This document shows, in pieces, positions 10,547 through 21,226 of a stretch of 64,000 nt of DNA (the stretch's first letter is position 1; each line of letters opens with the position of its first letter). The stretch comes from Prasinococcaceae sp. CCMP 1430. Taxonomy: Eukaryota; Prasinodermophyta; Palmophyllophyceae; Prasinococcales; Prasinococcaceae. Position numbers and translations under genes: made by a program. The DNA lies in the NCBI GenBank assembly GCA_013416795.1, contig RQSC01000008.1, forward strand, positions 8,767-72,766, read 5' to 3'. The notes beneath the pieces are model-generated. The model saw only the letters and a list, made by a program, of their open reading frames with translations, was not told where the DNA came from and searched no databases.

Positions 10547-13500
10547 ATGTCTGGACTGCGCGAGCGCGACACCAACGCCGCCACCGCGGTCGCCGCCGCG
10601 AAGCGCCCGTGGGAGCTCCTCTTGGCGCCGCGCGCGGGCGGGCAGGCGGGCGCGGTGGCGCACGCCGCGGCGAAGGCGCACGCGGCCGGCGGGGTGGAGC
10701 AGCTGCGGATGCAGTGGGGCGCGGGGGCGTTCCGGCACGTCCACCTGGAGAACTTCATGTGCCACGAACACTTCGAGGTGCGCACCCAGCGGCGAGCGAG
10801 CGAGCGAGCGAGCGAGAGGGAAACGGAGAGAGAGAGAGAGCCACCCGCCCTGGCATCGCCTGGCCGTCGGTGTGCTCAGTCAGCGCGTCGGCCTGTCGGT
10901 CGCCCGCCGGACGTAGCCTCCGTCTCTGCCGTTGCGCTCGGACCCCGTGTCGTGGGTGCCTCCGCCCTGCGCTCCGCGCCGCTCCCCAATTGGAGGGCGC
11001 TCTTGCGCTAACACCCATCGCGCGCGCTCGGCGACCCCGTGGCCTGCCGCGCGCCGCGCCGCCGCTCGCTGCCACCTGCCGCTGCGAATTCGCGCGCCCG
11101 CGCCCACGCGCCACAGGCTGACTTCTGCCCTCACGTCAACTTCATCACCGGCGAGAACGGCAGCGGCAAGTCCGCCATCTTGACGGCGATCTCCACCGTC
11201 CTCGGCGCCAGGGCGCGCTCGACGAGGCGCGCCAGCTCGCTGAAAGGCATGGTGAAGACGGGCAAGGGCTACGCACTCATCACGCTCACCATCCACAACG
11301 GCACAGGCAGCGACGCCTTCCAGCCCGACCTCTACGGCGACACCATCACCGTGTGCCGCCGGATCACCGAGAGTGGCAGCAACACGCTCTCGCTGCGCGC
11401 GGGCGACCGCAACGGCAAGAAGATCTCTGGCGACCGCAAGGATCTGGACGCCATGCTCGACTGGTTCAACATTGACATCAACAACCCGCTCGTCGTGATG
11501 TCCCAGGACAGCTCCCGCGAGCTCATGTCGAACGGCAAGCCCGAAGACATGTACAGGTTCTACATGGACGCGACGATGCTCGGGGACCTCTACGCCAACC
11601 TGCGCGCCATCAACCAGCACAAGGGCGCCATGAAGGAGCTGCTGAAGGATGCGGAGAACGACGTCAGAAAGGAACAGTACGACAGGGAGGCGATAGAGAA
11701 GACGCTGGAGGAGTATCAAGAGATTGCCAAGTACGACGAAACCATCGCCAACCTTCGTAAGCAGCTCATGTGGGCGCACGTCGCCGCCATGCATCGCGAG
11801 GCCGACCAGCATCGCGACGAGGCCGGCACGCAGCAGCACGTCGTGGAGTCCAAGCAGAAGGCTTTGCAGAAAGCCCAGGAGGCGCTGCAGAAGGCTGAGG
11901 AGGCCGAGAAGAGCGCTGGCCAGGGCGTGGACAGCGTGCAGGAAATTGACGCGGGCATGGCGGAGCTTGGGAAGCTGATTCCCGCCGGACAGGACGCACT
12001 CAGGGCCGCAAAGAAGAAGCTGAGCGACGCAAAACGGGAACACGACGCTGCCGTCAGGGCGGCCGGCCAGCTGCGAAACGCAATCAAGGGGCTCGAGGAT
12101 GACATAGCAGCGAGCGAGGCCACCGCGGCCGCCGAGGACGGCGCCAGCAACGCGCAGCGCGATGCGGCCGTTCGGAGCGCGCGCGAGGCGACCCAGGCCG
12201 CGAAGGCGGCGCTCGAGACCGCGAAGCAGGCCGAAGCGCTTCGCGAGCAGGAGGAGAAGCAGGCGAAGGAGGCGCTGAACGCCTCGCAGCGCGATGCTAG
12301 CACGATCGGCGCAGCCATTCGTGATCACCAGGCGAACCTCAAGCGCTACAGCGGCAACAAGAGCCCGCACACCGTGTTCAACCCCGAGGCGTCGAAAGTG
12401 CTTGAGCTGATCACTCGCCACAGCGGTCAGTTCACCACGCCGCCGATCGGCCCCATTGGGTCGCTCATCACGCTCAAGGACGCAAGGTGGTCCAAGGGCG
12501 TGACCGCGGCGCTCGACATGAAGCTTGGCAGTTTCATCTGCAACACCACGGGAGACGCCTTCAACCTTCGAAAATTGTGCATGCAAGCAAGGAACATCAA
12601 CATGCACATGCTCAGCCTAACGGTGGCGAGATTCGTCTTGCCGCCGCACAGAGTCACGCCCGATCGCCAGCCCGACTCGCAGCTGGTAACGGTGTACCGG
12701 CAGCTCCAGTGCGAGCGGCCCGTTGTCGCAAATGTGCTCATTGACAGCGACAACATCGAGCAGCTCGTGCTGGAGCCCGAAGACGGGCAGCGCGCCAAGG
12801 AGGTGGCATTTGGGGCCATGCGCCGCAACGTCAAGGCGGTCATCTGTGCGAACAACGGCACGCGCATGGAGATGAAGGGGCGCTCGCAGGTCACCAGGCC
12901 CTTTTTCAAGCAGCTGACGGCCAAGCTTGGGGCGAACGTGCAGGAGATGGCCGCGCAGGCGCAGCAGGCAATTGAGAGGGACCAGGCCAGGCTGCAGGAG
13001 GCCAACGGAAAGCTTGCTGCTTGCAAGGACGCGTACGGAACCGCCCAGCAGGCCCTCCGCGAGGCGACGAAGCGGCGTCGCCAGGCTGCGACGGACGATA
13101 GCAAGGCGACGGCCGTGCTCGAGGGTGCGCTTAGCGAGGCTGCGGAGCACGATCAGCAGTCGCAGCAGGCGTCCACAGATGCCCTGAAGGCGGAGCTCGA
13201 GTCCGAGAGAATCAACCTTGCGGAGAAGGAGGCTGCCATCGCAACGCGGAAGGTTGCCATGGACGCGGCCCACGCGGAGGTGGAGGAGTCCAAGACGGAC
13301 ATTGACGGGCTGAAGGAGCAGCTCGACCAGCTCAAAGAGCGCCATGAGGGCGCGTTTGACGCCATGCAGAAGGCCAAGGACCGTGTCGTGAGGGCGCGCA
13401 AAAAGGTCATCGAGTCTGAAGGCGCCGTCCGCGACGCCGAGCGTGAGCTCCGCGAGGCCGGGCAGAGGGCGGAAGAGAAGGAAAAGGAGGCTCGCGGAGC

Positions 13501-14154
13501 GGAGGCAAAGGTCACGGAGAGGTGCCCGCGCGAGGACCTCGAGGAGGCGGGCGGGATGCCAAAGAAGAGCGCTCAGGCACTCTCCAACGACATCAAGCAG
13601 ATTGAGAACCGCAAGAGGCGCGCGGAGGCCCAGCTCGGCGAGGGCTCGTATGATGACGTCGAGAGGAGGCTGAAGAAGCAGCGCAAGCGCGAGCGCCGCA
13701 CGCGAGAGGCGTTCGAGGCCGCGGTGCAGCCGTACAAAAAGCTCAGGGTGGCCCTGTCAGATCGCACCACCCGTTTCAAGACCGCAAAAGATGACGTGCG
13801 CAAGCAGGTGAGCCATCGCTTCCAAGAGACCATGATGGAGCGCGGCCACCAGGGTGAGGTCGATGTCGACTACGAGAATGAGGCCCTCTCCCTGCGCATT
13901 CGGCTGAATCTTGAGACCAACCGCTCGGCGGGCGTCGAGGGAAAGGCCGTGCAGAACGTGCGCTCGCTGTCGGGCGGCGAGAAGTCCTTCTCAACTCTCG
14001 CGTTCGCGCTTGGCCTTGGGCAGCTCTGCGACGCGCCCATACGCGCCATGGACGAGTTCGATATCTTCATGGACAAGGTGCGCGTCGTCTTTCACACTAG
14101 GGCATCGTACATGCTGGGCGCCGCGCGCGCGCGTGCGCGTGCGCTGCCACCACA

Positions 14155-14195
<41 letters not shown>

Positions 14196-14464
14196 TGCGT
14201 GCATACGTCTGCCTGTGCTGACGCCTTGGCGCTCGTGCACGGCCGTGCTGGCATGTGCGCGCCGTCGCTTCGCAGGTGAACCGGCTGGTATCAACGAAGG
14301 AGCTCATGAGGTTTGCCTTCCAGGAGCAATTCCGTGCAAAGCAGTTCCTGCTGCTGACGCCCAACGACATGTCCATGATCGAGAGCATCAAGGCAGGCCT
14401 CGGGTGCATCCCCGACGACGGCGACATGCGAATGCTGCGCGTAAAGCCCGCCCGCAACCGATAA
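10547..14464 (+). CDS. SMC6: Structural maintenance of chromosomes protein 6
   Basis: Three exons, 10547-10777, 11117-14077 and 14276-14464, give 1,126 residues. SMC6 pairs with SMC5 in the SMC5/6 complex acting in recombination repair and replication-stress tolerance. The N-terminus has the SMC6-type HLENFMCHEHFEV, cut by intron 1, then FITGENGSGKS (Walker A, residues 89-96) and NNPLVVMSQDSSRELM. Long coiled coils flank a hinge starting around GPIGSLITLKDARW. The C-terminal head carries LSGGEKSF (from residue 1028) and the Walker B acidic pair in MDEFD (1056-1057). Intron 2 interrupts right after FIFMDK and contains a C-homopolymer of over 30 bases. The last exon ends QFLLLTPNDMS...RMLRVKPARNR, as in SMC6 and not SMC5. 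Confidence 0.93.
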
Positions 14465-14711
14465 TAGGGCTAGGCGCAGCAGCCGCCAGCCATTCGACGC
14501 CAGTCGCCTTTTGCACGGTCGCTCGGGCAGCTGCCGTGGCCTTACGCATGGACCTCTTGGCGCACCTTGCACGTGAGGAGCGCCGACGCGGTCGCCCGCT
14601 CGACGTTCTGGACTGGTCCGATTCCAATGATATTAATTACGCACGATGCGTACCTGGCGATGCGCACGCGCCGCTGCCGCTGCTGCCGCTGAGCTCCCCA
14701 GAGGGCGAGCG

Positions 14712-15354
14712 TCACATCTCCTCGCCGCGCTCGCGCCGCGCCTTGCGTTCCTTTTCATCCTTGAGCCACGCTTTCGCGCACACGCGGAACTTTCGCCCCC
14801 GGACGGTGTCAACCTCACCGTCCTCGAGCGGGTCCGAGCCGTACGTCTCCTCGTAGCATGGTGGCGCCATGCAGCGCAAGACACAGTTCTCGCGCGCGGC
14901 CGCATCCGTGCCACTGACGCACGCTGCACGCGGAGCCAGACGTGCGTCAGAGGCGGAAAGCAGCTGCCCTCGGCGCTACGCTGCGCGCAGTTGTACGCAC
15001 CTGGGTCGGCGACGCGCGTGACCTCGTCCTCGCACGCGCGGCGCGTGGCGCCCAGGTCGCGGTCGAGGCGGCTCACCGAGCGCGATGAGGACCGCGCGCG
15101 GCGCTTGTTCTGAGCCGAAATGAGAGCGCCCAGGACACGAGGGAGCTGCACGTCAGCCACGCGGTGCGTGCATACTTGCGCCGCATCCCCTCACCTGCAC
15201 TGCCCACCTCGCATTGCGCGCGCACCTTTCCCGCAGCAGCCGGCGTGGCAGCGAGCACCAACGCGAGCACGAGCGCGAGCACCAAAACCTGCGCCAAGGA
15301 ACGAGACGGCAGGTGTTCTCGTCGCCGCGTCGGCGCGCGCGCCGGCGCCGGCAT
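14712..15354 (-). CDS. Small secreted/ER protein, DUF4787-like
   Basis: Three short exons on the minus strand (15354-15226, 15145-15001, 14923-14712; introns GTGCGCGCGC...GTGCAG and GTGCGTACAA...GTGCAG) read through in phase to 161 residues. The first exon is a signal peptide: a basic start, then VLVLALVLALVLAATPAAA. The last exon carries ENCVLRCMAPPCYEETYGSD, then PLEDGEVDTVRGRKFRVC, and ends in a Lys/Arg/Glu-rich tail. The C-x3-C-x4-C pattern with YxxxYxxDPLE(E/D)GE is what I recall from the DUF4787 family of small secreted proteins in plants and animals, whose function is unknown. The exons lie in different frames, so single-frame searches miss the gene. The gene converges on SMC6 with about 250 bp between stops. 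Confidence 0.7.
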
Positions 15355-15692
15355 GTCCGCCAGCAGCGGGCCTGCCCCGCGCCGCGCTATGCTGCGTGCG
15401 CGCGAGCGCGCTGTGGTCCTTCACGGACACGTGTCTGGCTCCATCGAAATGCATGCGGAAGCGCGGCAAAGCGGGTTTACACAATGAAGCCCGAACTCCC
15501 AGGAAGGACGCAAAGCCCATTCGCTCTCCGCCCGAGTCCGCCGGCGAGTCGCGCCGAGCGGCCCCGCGAGCGGCCGCAGCACCGGCCAGGCGCCACCCTG
15601 AGGCGAGCGCGCGGCGCTGGCGCCGACGGCGCTCTCTATCGCGCGCGCGCGCGCGCCGTGCGCGCGTGCTACAGGCGCGCGCCACCTGTCAG
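15355..15692. other. Spacer upstream of the DUF4787-like gene
   Basis: A GC-rich interval between two minus-strand genes, with CG-alternating runs at about 15640-15660. It must hold the promoter of the DUF4787-like gene and the 3' end of the coiled-coil gene. Nothing else was identified. Confidence 0.4.
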
Positions 15693-18251
15693 TTACTGAC
15701 GTCTGTTCTGCGGGCTGATCGACATCCTCTCGGCGGCAGCCCTGGCCTGCGCTGCGGCCGCGATCGCCGCGGCGGGCGGGGGTGGCACGGGTGACTCCCC
15801 GAGCGCGGCAGCGATTGGCGAGATGGGCAATTGCATTGGCGAGGCGAACGGCAGCTGCTTCTGCGCAGCAGGCTTGGGAGAGGACGCGATGTTTTCCCTG
15901 TGCGCAGCGGCTACCGGTGCAGGGGATGACTCCTTCCCTGGTAGTCCGCGCGACGGCCTGCGCATGGGCACGATGCGCGCGCGCAAGTTGCCGGCGATGG
16001 CAGGCTGAGCACTGGCCCGCGCCGACGGCTGCTTCTGTAGCTCCTCTGCGTGCTGCTGGTACGACCAAACGGCAGGCTGCGGCGGCTGCTCCAGCGAGTG
16101 GCTGAGGTCCTGTTGGATCCACGGCGCTTGCAACGGCGCGCCGCCGGCCTGAGCGGGTGACTGCCGCTGCTGGTGCTGGTGCTCCTGAGGTTGCTGCGGC
16201 CCCCCTCCGGCTGCGGCTTGCATCTCCTGCGCCGCTTGGTCCACCGGTGGCGGCAGCTGTGGCTGCACTCTCGGATGCGACTGCGCATGAGGCTGAGGCG
16301 GCACGTCCTTTGGTGCTTGAGGCGCAGGCTCTCGCGGGATTTCAGGCGACGTGTGCTCTTCAGTGAGTGTCGATTGCGACTGCGCGCTGGCCGGCTGGTG
16401 GCCTGGCGCAGCCGCCAGAAAAGGCGCTGGAACAGGCGATGACACTGGCGCTGATGCCGGGGCCGGCGAGGGCAGCGGCGAGAACAGCGCCAGTTGCGCG
16501 TTCTCCTCCTTGAGTCTGAGTATCTCCTTCTCCTTGGCGGTGGCACTCTGCATCCACATCTTTGCCTCCTTCGTGGCGCCCACGAGTGCGCTCGCCTGCC
16601 CCGCCGCGTTGGCCTGGAAGCCCGATGCCCGGCGCTCCGCTTCACGCAACTCGCGCTCGACAGTCGCGAGCCTTCGCGTCATGGACGCGCGCTGCTCGGC
16701 CCACACCTCCTCGCGCGACTGCAATTCGATGTCGCGTGCGCGCAATACGTCCGCGGTTGCGCGTCGTGCCCCCTCCTGACCGAGCTCAAGCGCGAGGCGC
16801 GCACGCTCCAGTTCACCCTCGGCTGCTACACGGCGCGCCTCGGCCTCCTCTTGGCGAGCGCCCGCTGCGCGCAGCTGCGCTCGCAGCGACTCGACCTCCG
16901 AGGCATGCTCGCTCTCAGCTACGGCAGCCGCGGCAGCCGCGGCAGCCGCCGCAGCTGCGGCTGCCTTCGATGCGGCGGCAACGGTCGCATCCGCCTTGGC
17001 CGCCCGCTCGAGCGCGCTAGGCTCGGCGACCGCCGGCGCTGCAACAGCAGCGGCAGCAGCGTTAGCGTCGTCGACGGCATCGGTGATACCGCCGCCGTCG
17101 GCAGGGCCTGCAGCGAGCGCTTCCACGAGCCCGGGGCTCGAGGGGCGGGCGGGCGCGCCCTTCGCGGCGGCCATTCGGCCACCCCACAGCGCCCACCCAG
17201 CAGCGCCCGCGTTGCGCAGCCACGCTAGCCACGCGGCGCGTAGCATCCAGCGCTTCGCGCGTGCGTTGGCCATATTGATAGCGGCGAGCGCGAGCTTCTC
17301 GCTGCGCTCGCGTTTGGTGCGTTGGAGCGCTGCGGCCGCACCCTGCTCCTCTGCGCGTGCGCGCCACATGCGACTGTCTGCTCGCGCGCGTTCGACGTCG
17401 GCGAGCATGCCCGCACGGATCGTGTCGGACTGCAGCAGCGCGTCAACTCGATTGCGTTCGAGCGCTGCTCGCATGGCTGCATCTCGCTCCGCCGCAGCAG
17501 CGCCGGCCTCTGCAGCGCCCATGGCCGCGCCCTGCACGCGGGCGGCCTCCTCCCTCTCCCGGGCGCCTTTGACCGCCGCTGCGCGCTCGCGCATCGCCAT
17601 CTCCGCGGTGGCGCGCGCGTCGCGCGCCGCAGCGGCCTTGGCCGCCGCCTCGCTGCGCACGTCATCGAGCTCGGACGCAAGGCGCTTGGCGTCCTGTTCG
17701 GCGCGCTTGAGGCGTTCGCGCAAGGTTGCGCTCTCTCCTGATGAGCCCGTTGCTGCCAGCGGAGCGGCCGAGGGCGCGTGCGCCACCTCAGCGCCCCAGA
17801 CGGCGTCCGAGGACCTCGCGGGCGTCTGTGGTGCGCTCTTGCTCGTCTCAAATTTCGCCTTTGGTCCGCCACCCCCCACGGCGGCCTGCAGCGCCGCGAT
17901 CGCCGCGCCAGCCTCCGACGCCCACTCGGCACGCTGGCGCTCGCGCGCAAGCAATCGTGCGCCGAACGGTGCCGGCGACAGCGGCCCTGCACCGCGCGAG
18001 GGAGACGGAAACGCGGGCATCCGCGCCCCCACCGGCGATTGCGGCCCGTCCTCGCCTCCCATCTCCCCCGCCGGCCCAGTCTCTTCCCTGCGCCCCCCCT
18101 CCCCACGAAGCAAACGATCAGCCCGCGCGGCGAGCACGTGCGCCGAGCGCGCGCGCTGTGGCAGCGCAGGACTGCTGTCCCCCCCCGCCCCCCCGGCCGC
18201 CTCCTCCCAACGCCTCCTGTGCGCCCCACCGCAGGGTGCGTCCGCAGCCAT
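15693..18251 (-). CDS. Long coiled-coil protein, unrecognised
   Basis: A single open frame of 852 residues from the ATG at 18251 (MAADAPCGGAHRR); the frame is open further upstream but there it is promoter-like. Residues ~150-600 are rich in Ala/Arg/Glu with heptad-like spacing and no proline, predicting a long coiled coil. It is interrupted by an aromatic patch (RWMLRAAWLAWLRNAGAAGW) and an 18-residue alanine-rich run. The C-terminal third is Pro/Gln/Ser-rich and disordered. The tail has MRRPSRGLPGKE and PISPIAA, possible phospho-sites. I do not recognise a family; a cytoskeletal or centrosomal scaffold is a guess based only on architecture. No introns were seen. Confidence 0.6.
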   Translation of the reverse strand: MAADAPCGGAHRRRWEEAAGGAGGDSSPALPQRARSAHVLAARADRLLRGEGGRREETGPAGEMGGEDGPQSPVGARMPAFPSPSRGAGPLSPAPFGARLLARERQRAEWASEAGAAIAALQAAVGGGGPKAKFETSKSAPQTPARSSDAVWGAEVAHAPSAAPLAATGSSGESATLRERLKRAEQDAKRLASELDDVRSEAAAKAAAARDARATAEMAMRERAAAVKGAREREEAARVQGAAMGAAEAGAAAAERDAAMRAALERNRVDALLQSDTIRAGMLADVERARADSRMWRARAEEQGAAAALQRTKRERSEKLALAAINMANARAKRWMLRAAWLAWLRNAGAAGWALWGGRMAAAKGAPARPSSPGLVEALAAGPADGGGITDAVDDANAAAAAVAAPAVAEPSALERAAKADATVAAASKAAAAAAAAAAAAAAVAESEHASEVESLRAQLRAAGARQEEAEARRVAAEGELERARLALELGQEGARRATADVLRARDIELQSREEVWAEQRASMTRRLATVERELREAERRASGFQANAAGQASALVGATKEAKMWMQSATAKEKEILRLKEENAQLALFSPLPSPAPASAPVSSPVPAPFLAAAPGHQPASAQSQSTLTEEHTSPEIPREPAPQAPKDVPPQPHAQSHPRVQPQLPPPVDQAAQEMQAAAGGGPQQPQEHQHQQRQSPAQAGGAPLQAPWIQQDLSHSLEQPPQPAVWSYQQHAEELQKQPSARASAQPAIAGNLRARIVPMRRPSRGLPGKESSPAPVAAAHRENIASSPKPAAQKQLPFASPMQLPISPIAAALGESPVPPPPAAAIAAAAQARAAAERMSISPQNRRQ

Positions 18252-19783
18252 TTTCCCCAATTCCATTTCGCGACCATGTATTCCGTGGGAAATCACCGTT
18301 CGGAATCCCGCCTGGCGCAACTGCGTCCACGAGAACTCCGCGGGAATGTTGACGCCGCCGCCGCGCGCCAGCTCGGTTCGCATGCGCGCGGCCGCGCTGC
18401 TGCGCGCAGCGTTTTCGCGCGGGCGGGGACCGAAGGGATAAACGGAAAGTGGCTTCCAAATTGAACAATTTGGTCGATGCGTTTCGGTGCCCACGGACCT
18501 GCGGAAGGCGAGCCAATTGACGGAGCGTGGGCGTCGGCGCCCGCTCGGAATCAAGCCGGAAATTCCGAGGCCCCCGGAAAATCGGCTGTTCGTATCGACG
18601 ATGGCGCGAAGGCTCCTCGTGGCGCGAGGATTTCATTGCGTGTTTATAGCCCGCGCGCACTCGGCCTCGTCCACCCTGCGCCACTGCGTGTCGCCCGCCG
18701 CCTTCACAAGGAAGCTTGGGCCCGTCCACTTGATGCACAAGGAAGCTTGGGCCCGTCCACTTGATGTACCGGAAGGCGGTAGCGGTGGCGGCGGCGTTGC
18801 CGCCCGCGCCGCGACTTGCAGACGCGCGGATGCTCGTCAGACGGAACCTTGGCGTGCGATCGAGGAACGACGGTGAGCGTCACGCCCGGCGTCATGGACG
18901 CAAGACCAAGAAAGACGTAATATTACGGTCATTCGTCGAGAACCCGCTCTACGCTGTATGCGGGGTTGCGGAGGCCCTCCGAAGACGTCGAAGTCGAAGT
19001 CGTCGGAGTGTCGTCGGTCGAGGTGTCGTCGCTCAGGGGTAGGACCTGCATCGACTAGAGGTTCGAGAGCCAGCCGATGGTCGAGGTGTTCGTTCCCTTG
19101 TAGGTCCCGCCCCTCCGCCATTGCTATCAATTGAAGAGAATGACGGCGGCTTCTTAATGCACGTCGCGCGTGTCGGGCATTACGGCGCAGTGACCAGAGT
19201 GTTGAGGTGTTGGCCATACTCGAGCTCGAATGGTGTGTAGCCGTGGTTGGAGACTGAGTCGTTGTACGCGAACTCTACACAAAGTCACTCACGGAGCCTG
19301 ACCCACGGTCATGGTGAAATAGCTCCCGTGGGTAAATGTGATATATATTTAGATGTATATAGCTATAGGCGCCTCGGAATGAACGAAATGACTAGCGCGC
19401 CGCGCGCCCACTCATCACCAGCCTCCGCAACACCTATGACCGCGTCTTTCATGGCGCCTTTGCTGGATTCGAGAGCTTATTGCGTGTGCGCGTGAGCGTG
19501 AGGAGCGCGCGCCGGGCGCTCGCGCGCCCCGCCCCGTGGGGCGTGCGGCGCGCTGGCACGCTGGGAGAGTGGGTGGGTGGGGCGAGGCTGCGGCACGTGC
19601 GGGCACAGGGTGTCGCGCCGGCGCCGCATGCGCTCGCGGGTGACGCGGTCGCATGCCTTGAGAGGCATGCGCCTGCGAGGGGTCACACTGCGAGCCGCGT
19701 GGCACCTGTGCTGACCCGCTCCCGGGACGCGCCCCGGCACTCTCCGCGTCCGCTCGCTCTCCGCTGGCGCTGGCGCTGCGCAG
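18252..19783. other. Divergent spacer; TFIIS 5' exon unresolved
   Basis: About 1.5 kb between the coiled-coil gene (-) and the first certain TFIIS exon (+). It holds a 31-bp tandem duplication (18705-18766), AT-richer DNA at 19110-19380 including TGATATATATTTAG (19340-19353), and a GC-rich segment after 19490. The missing TFIIS first coding exon must lie here; no ATG with a donor of the required phase could be fixed by eye. Confidence 0.45.
18705..18766. repeat. 31-bp perfect tandem duplication
   Basis: Two identical adjacent copies, 18705-18735 and 18736-18766, each containing CACAAGGAAGCTTGGGCCCG. There is no coding context. It looks like a recent slippage or duplication event upstream of the coiled-coil gene. 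Confidence 0.9.
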
Positions 19784-21054
19784 CGGTCGAGTCCGAGCCA
19801 GGGCGCGCGGTCGACGCGCTGAATGCGCTCGCTAAGGAGCACATCACTGCCAACACACTCGTTGAGAAGCAAATCGGCAAGCGGCTCAAGCCGCTACGGA
19901 AGGTCCGCGCGCGCTCCGCTCGCAAAACGCGCGCGCGAGCGTTCCGCGGCAACGACGCTTTCGCGATCGCCCCGCGTCCAGCCCCTGACGCACGCACACG
20001 CGCCCCCTCGCGCGCGGACGCGGGGGTTGCCGATCCTCGCAGGCGAAAGACGCGTCCGTGTCCGCCGCCGCTAAGGCCGTGCAGGCCGCGTGGATGAAGG
20101 TGGTGATGGGCGAGGCGGAGAATGGAAAGCCCGCCGTGGTGGCCAAGGCCACTGATGCTAAGGACGCAAAAGACACAGACGCGGGCGACGCCACCCAGGC
20201 CGAGGGCGCCGCTGCCAAGGCAGCAGACGCTGCCCCAGCTGATTCCGGTGCTGCGCAGGAGGACAAGGGTACCGTCGCTGCCAAGGGCGGCGAGGAGCTC
20301 ATCTCCACCGGAGACGACAAGCGCGACAGGCTTCGCACGCTGCTCGCGGGGAAGCTCGCCCTCGCCGACCGCGTGGCAGGCGACGAGTGGACACCGCACG
20401 GCGCAGCCGCCAAAATCGAGGAGGCGCTGCATAAGCTGCACGGCGGTGACGTCAAGGCGCTGAGCACCAAGTATCGCGCCATTGCGGTCAATATCGGTGA
20501 CCCCAAGAACCCCGACTTCAGGCGCAAGATCCTGAGGTGCGCAGGCGCGACTGCTCACGTGCGCGTGCACGCCGATGCTCGCGCGCGTGCGCCCCACGTC
20601 CAGTCTGCAAATGCGCTGATGCACCATGTCGTTGTGCGCTCGCTCGCTCAATCGCCTGCACCCCTCCTCCCACAGTGGCAAAATCCCCGCCGAGGCTGTG
20701 CCGCTATTGAGCAGCGAGGACATGGCAAGTGACGCACGCCGCGAGGAGAACGCCAAGATTCGCGAGGAGGCGCTCTTCCAAGCGGAGCGCGGAAAGACGA
20801 CTGCTGCATCCACCAACATGTTCAAGTGTGCGCGCTGCAAGAAGAATCAGTGCACGTACTTCCAGATGCAAACACGCTCGGCGGACGAGCCCATGACGAC
20901 ATTCGTCACGTACGTTGCGCCGCATGCACGCGCGTGCGCCCCTGCCCCCCTCCCCTGCGCTGATCTCTGACCATTCGCACGGATACGTGTGCGCGCACCC
21001 GCATTCGGCGTACACAGCTGCACGAACTGCAACCACCGGTGGAAGTTTTGTTAG
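19784..21054 (+). CDS. Transcription elongation factor TFIIS (5' end unresolved)
   Basis: Four exons are visible: 19784-19902, 20043-20536, 20676-20909 and 21018-21054; the first coding exon is not fixed. The start shows the TFIIS N-terminal (LW) helical bundle (LNALAKEHITANTLVEKQIG, then KRLKPLRK). An Ala/Asp/Lys-rich linker leads to the central domain II (KRDRLRTLLAGKLAL...KYRAIAVNIGDPKNPDFRRK). The last exons give the zinc ribbon FKCARCKKNQCTYFQMQTRS, then the invariant DE-type acidic turn (SADEP) and CTNCNHRWKFC at the extreme C-terminus. TFIIS reactivates backtracked RNA polymerase II by stimulating transcript cleavage through that acidic turn. Introns begin GTCCGC, GTGCGC and GTACGT. 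It is convergent with ALG2, 172 bp apart. Confidence 0.9.
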
Positions 21055-21226
21055 AGCGAGGGCGGGCGGGCGACCGTAGGCGCGTCGGACGATGCGCGTA
21101 CAATGCGAGGCAAGGGGCCTGATGCGACTGTGTTACCCACTCATCTAATCAGACACGCGACGCTATTAGCTGTATTAGAGTTGAGAGTGCGCACGCCCTC
21201 GCAGGGCGCGCTCTCGCCGCGCGACA

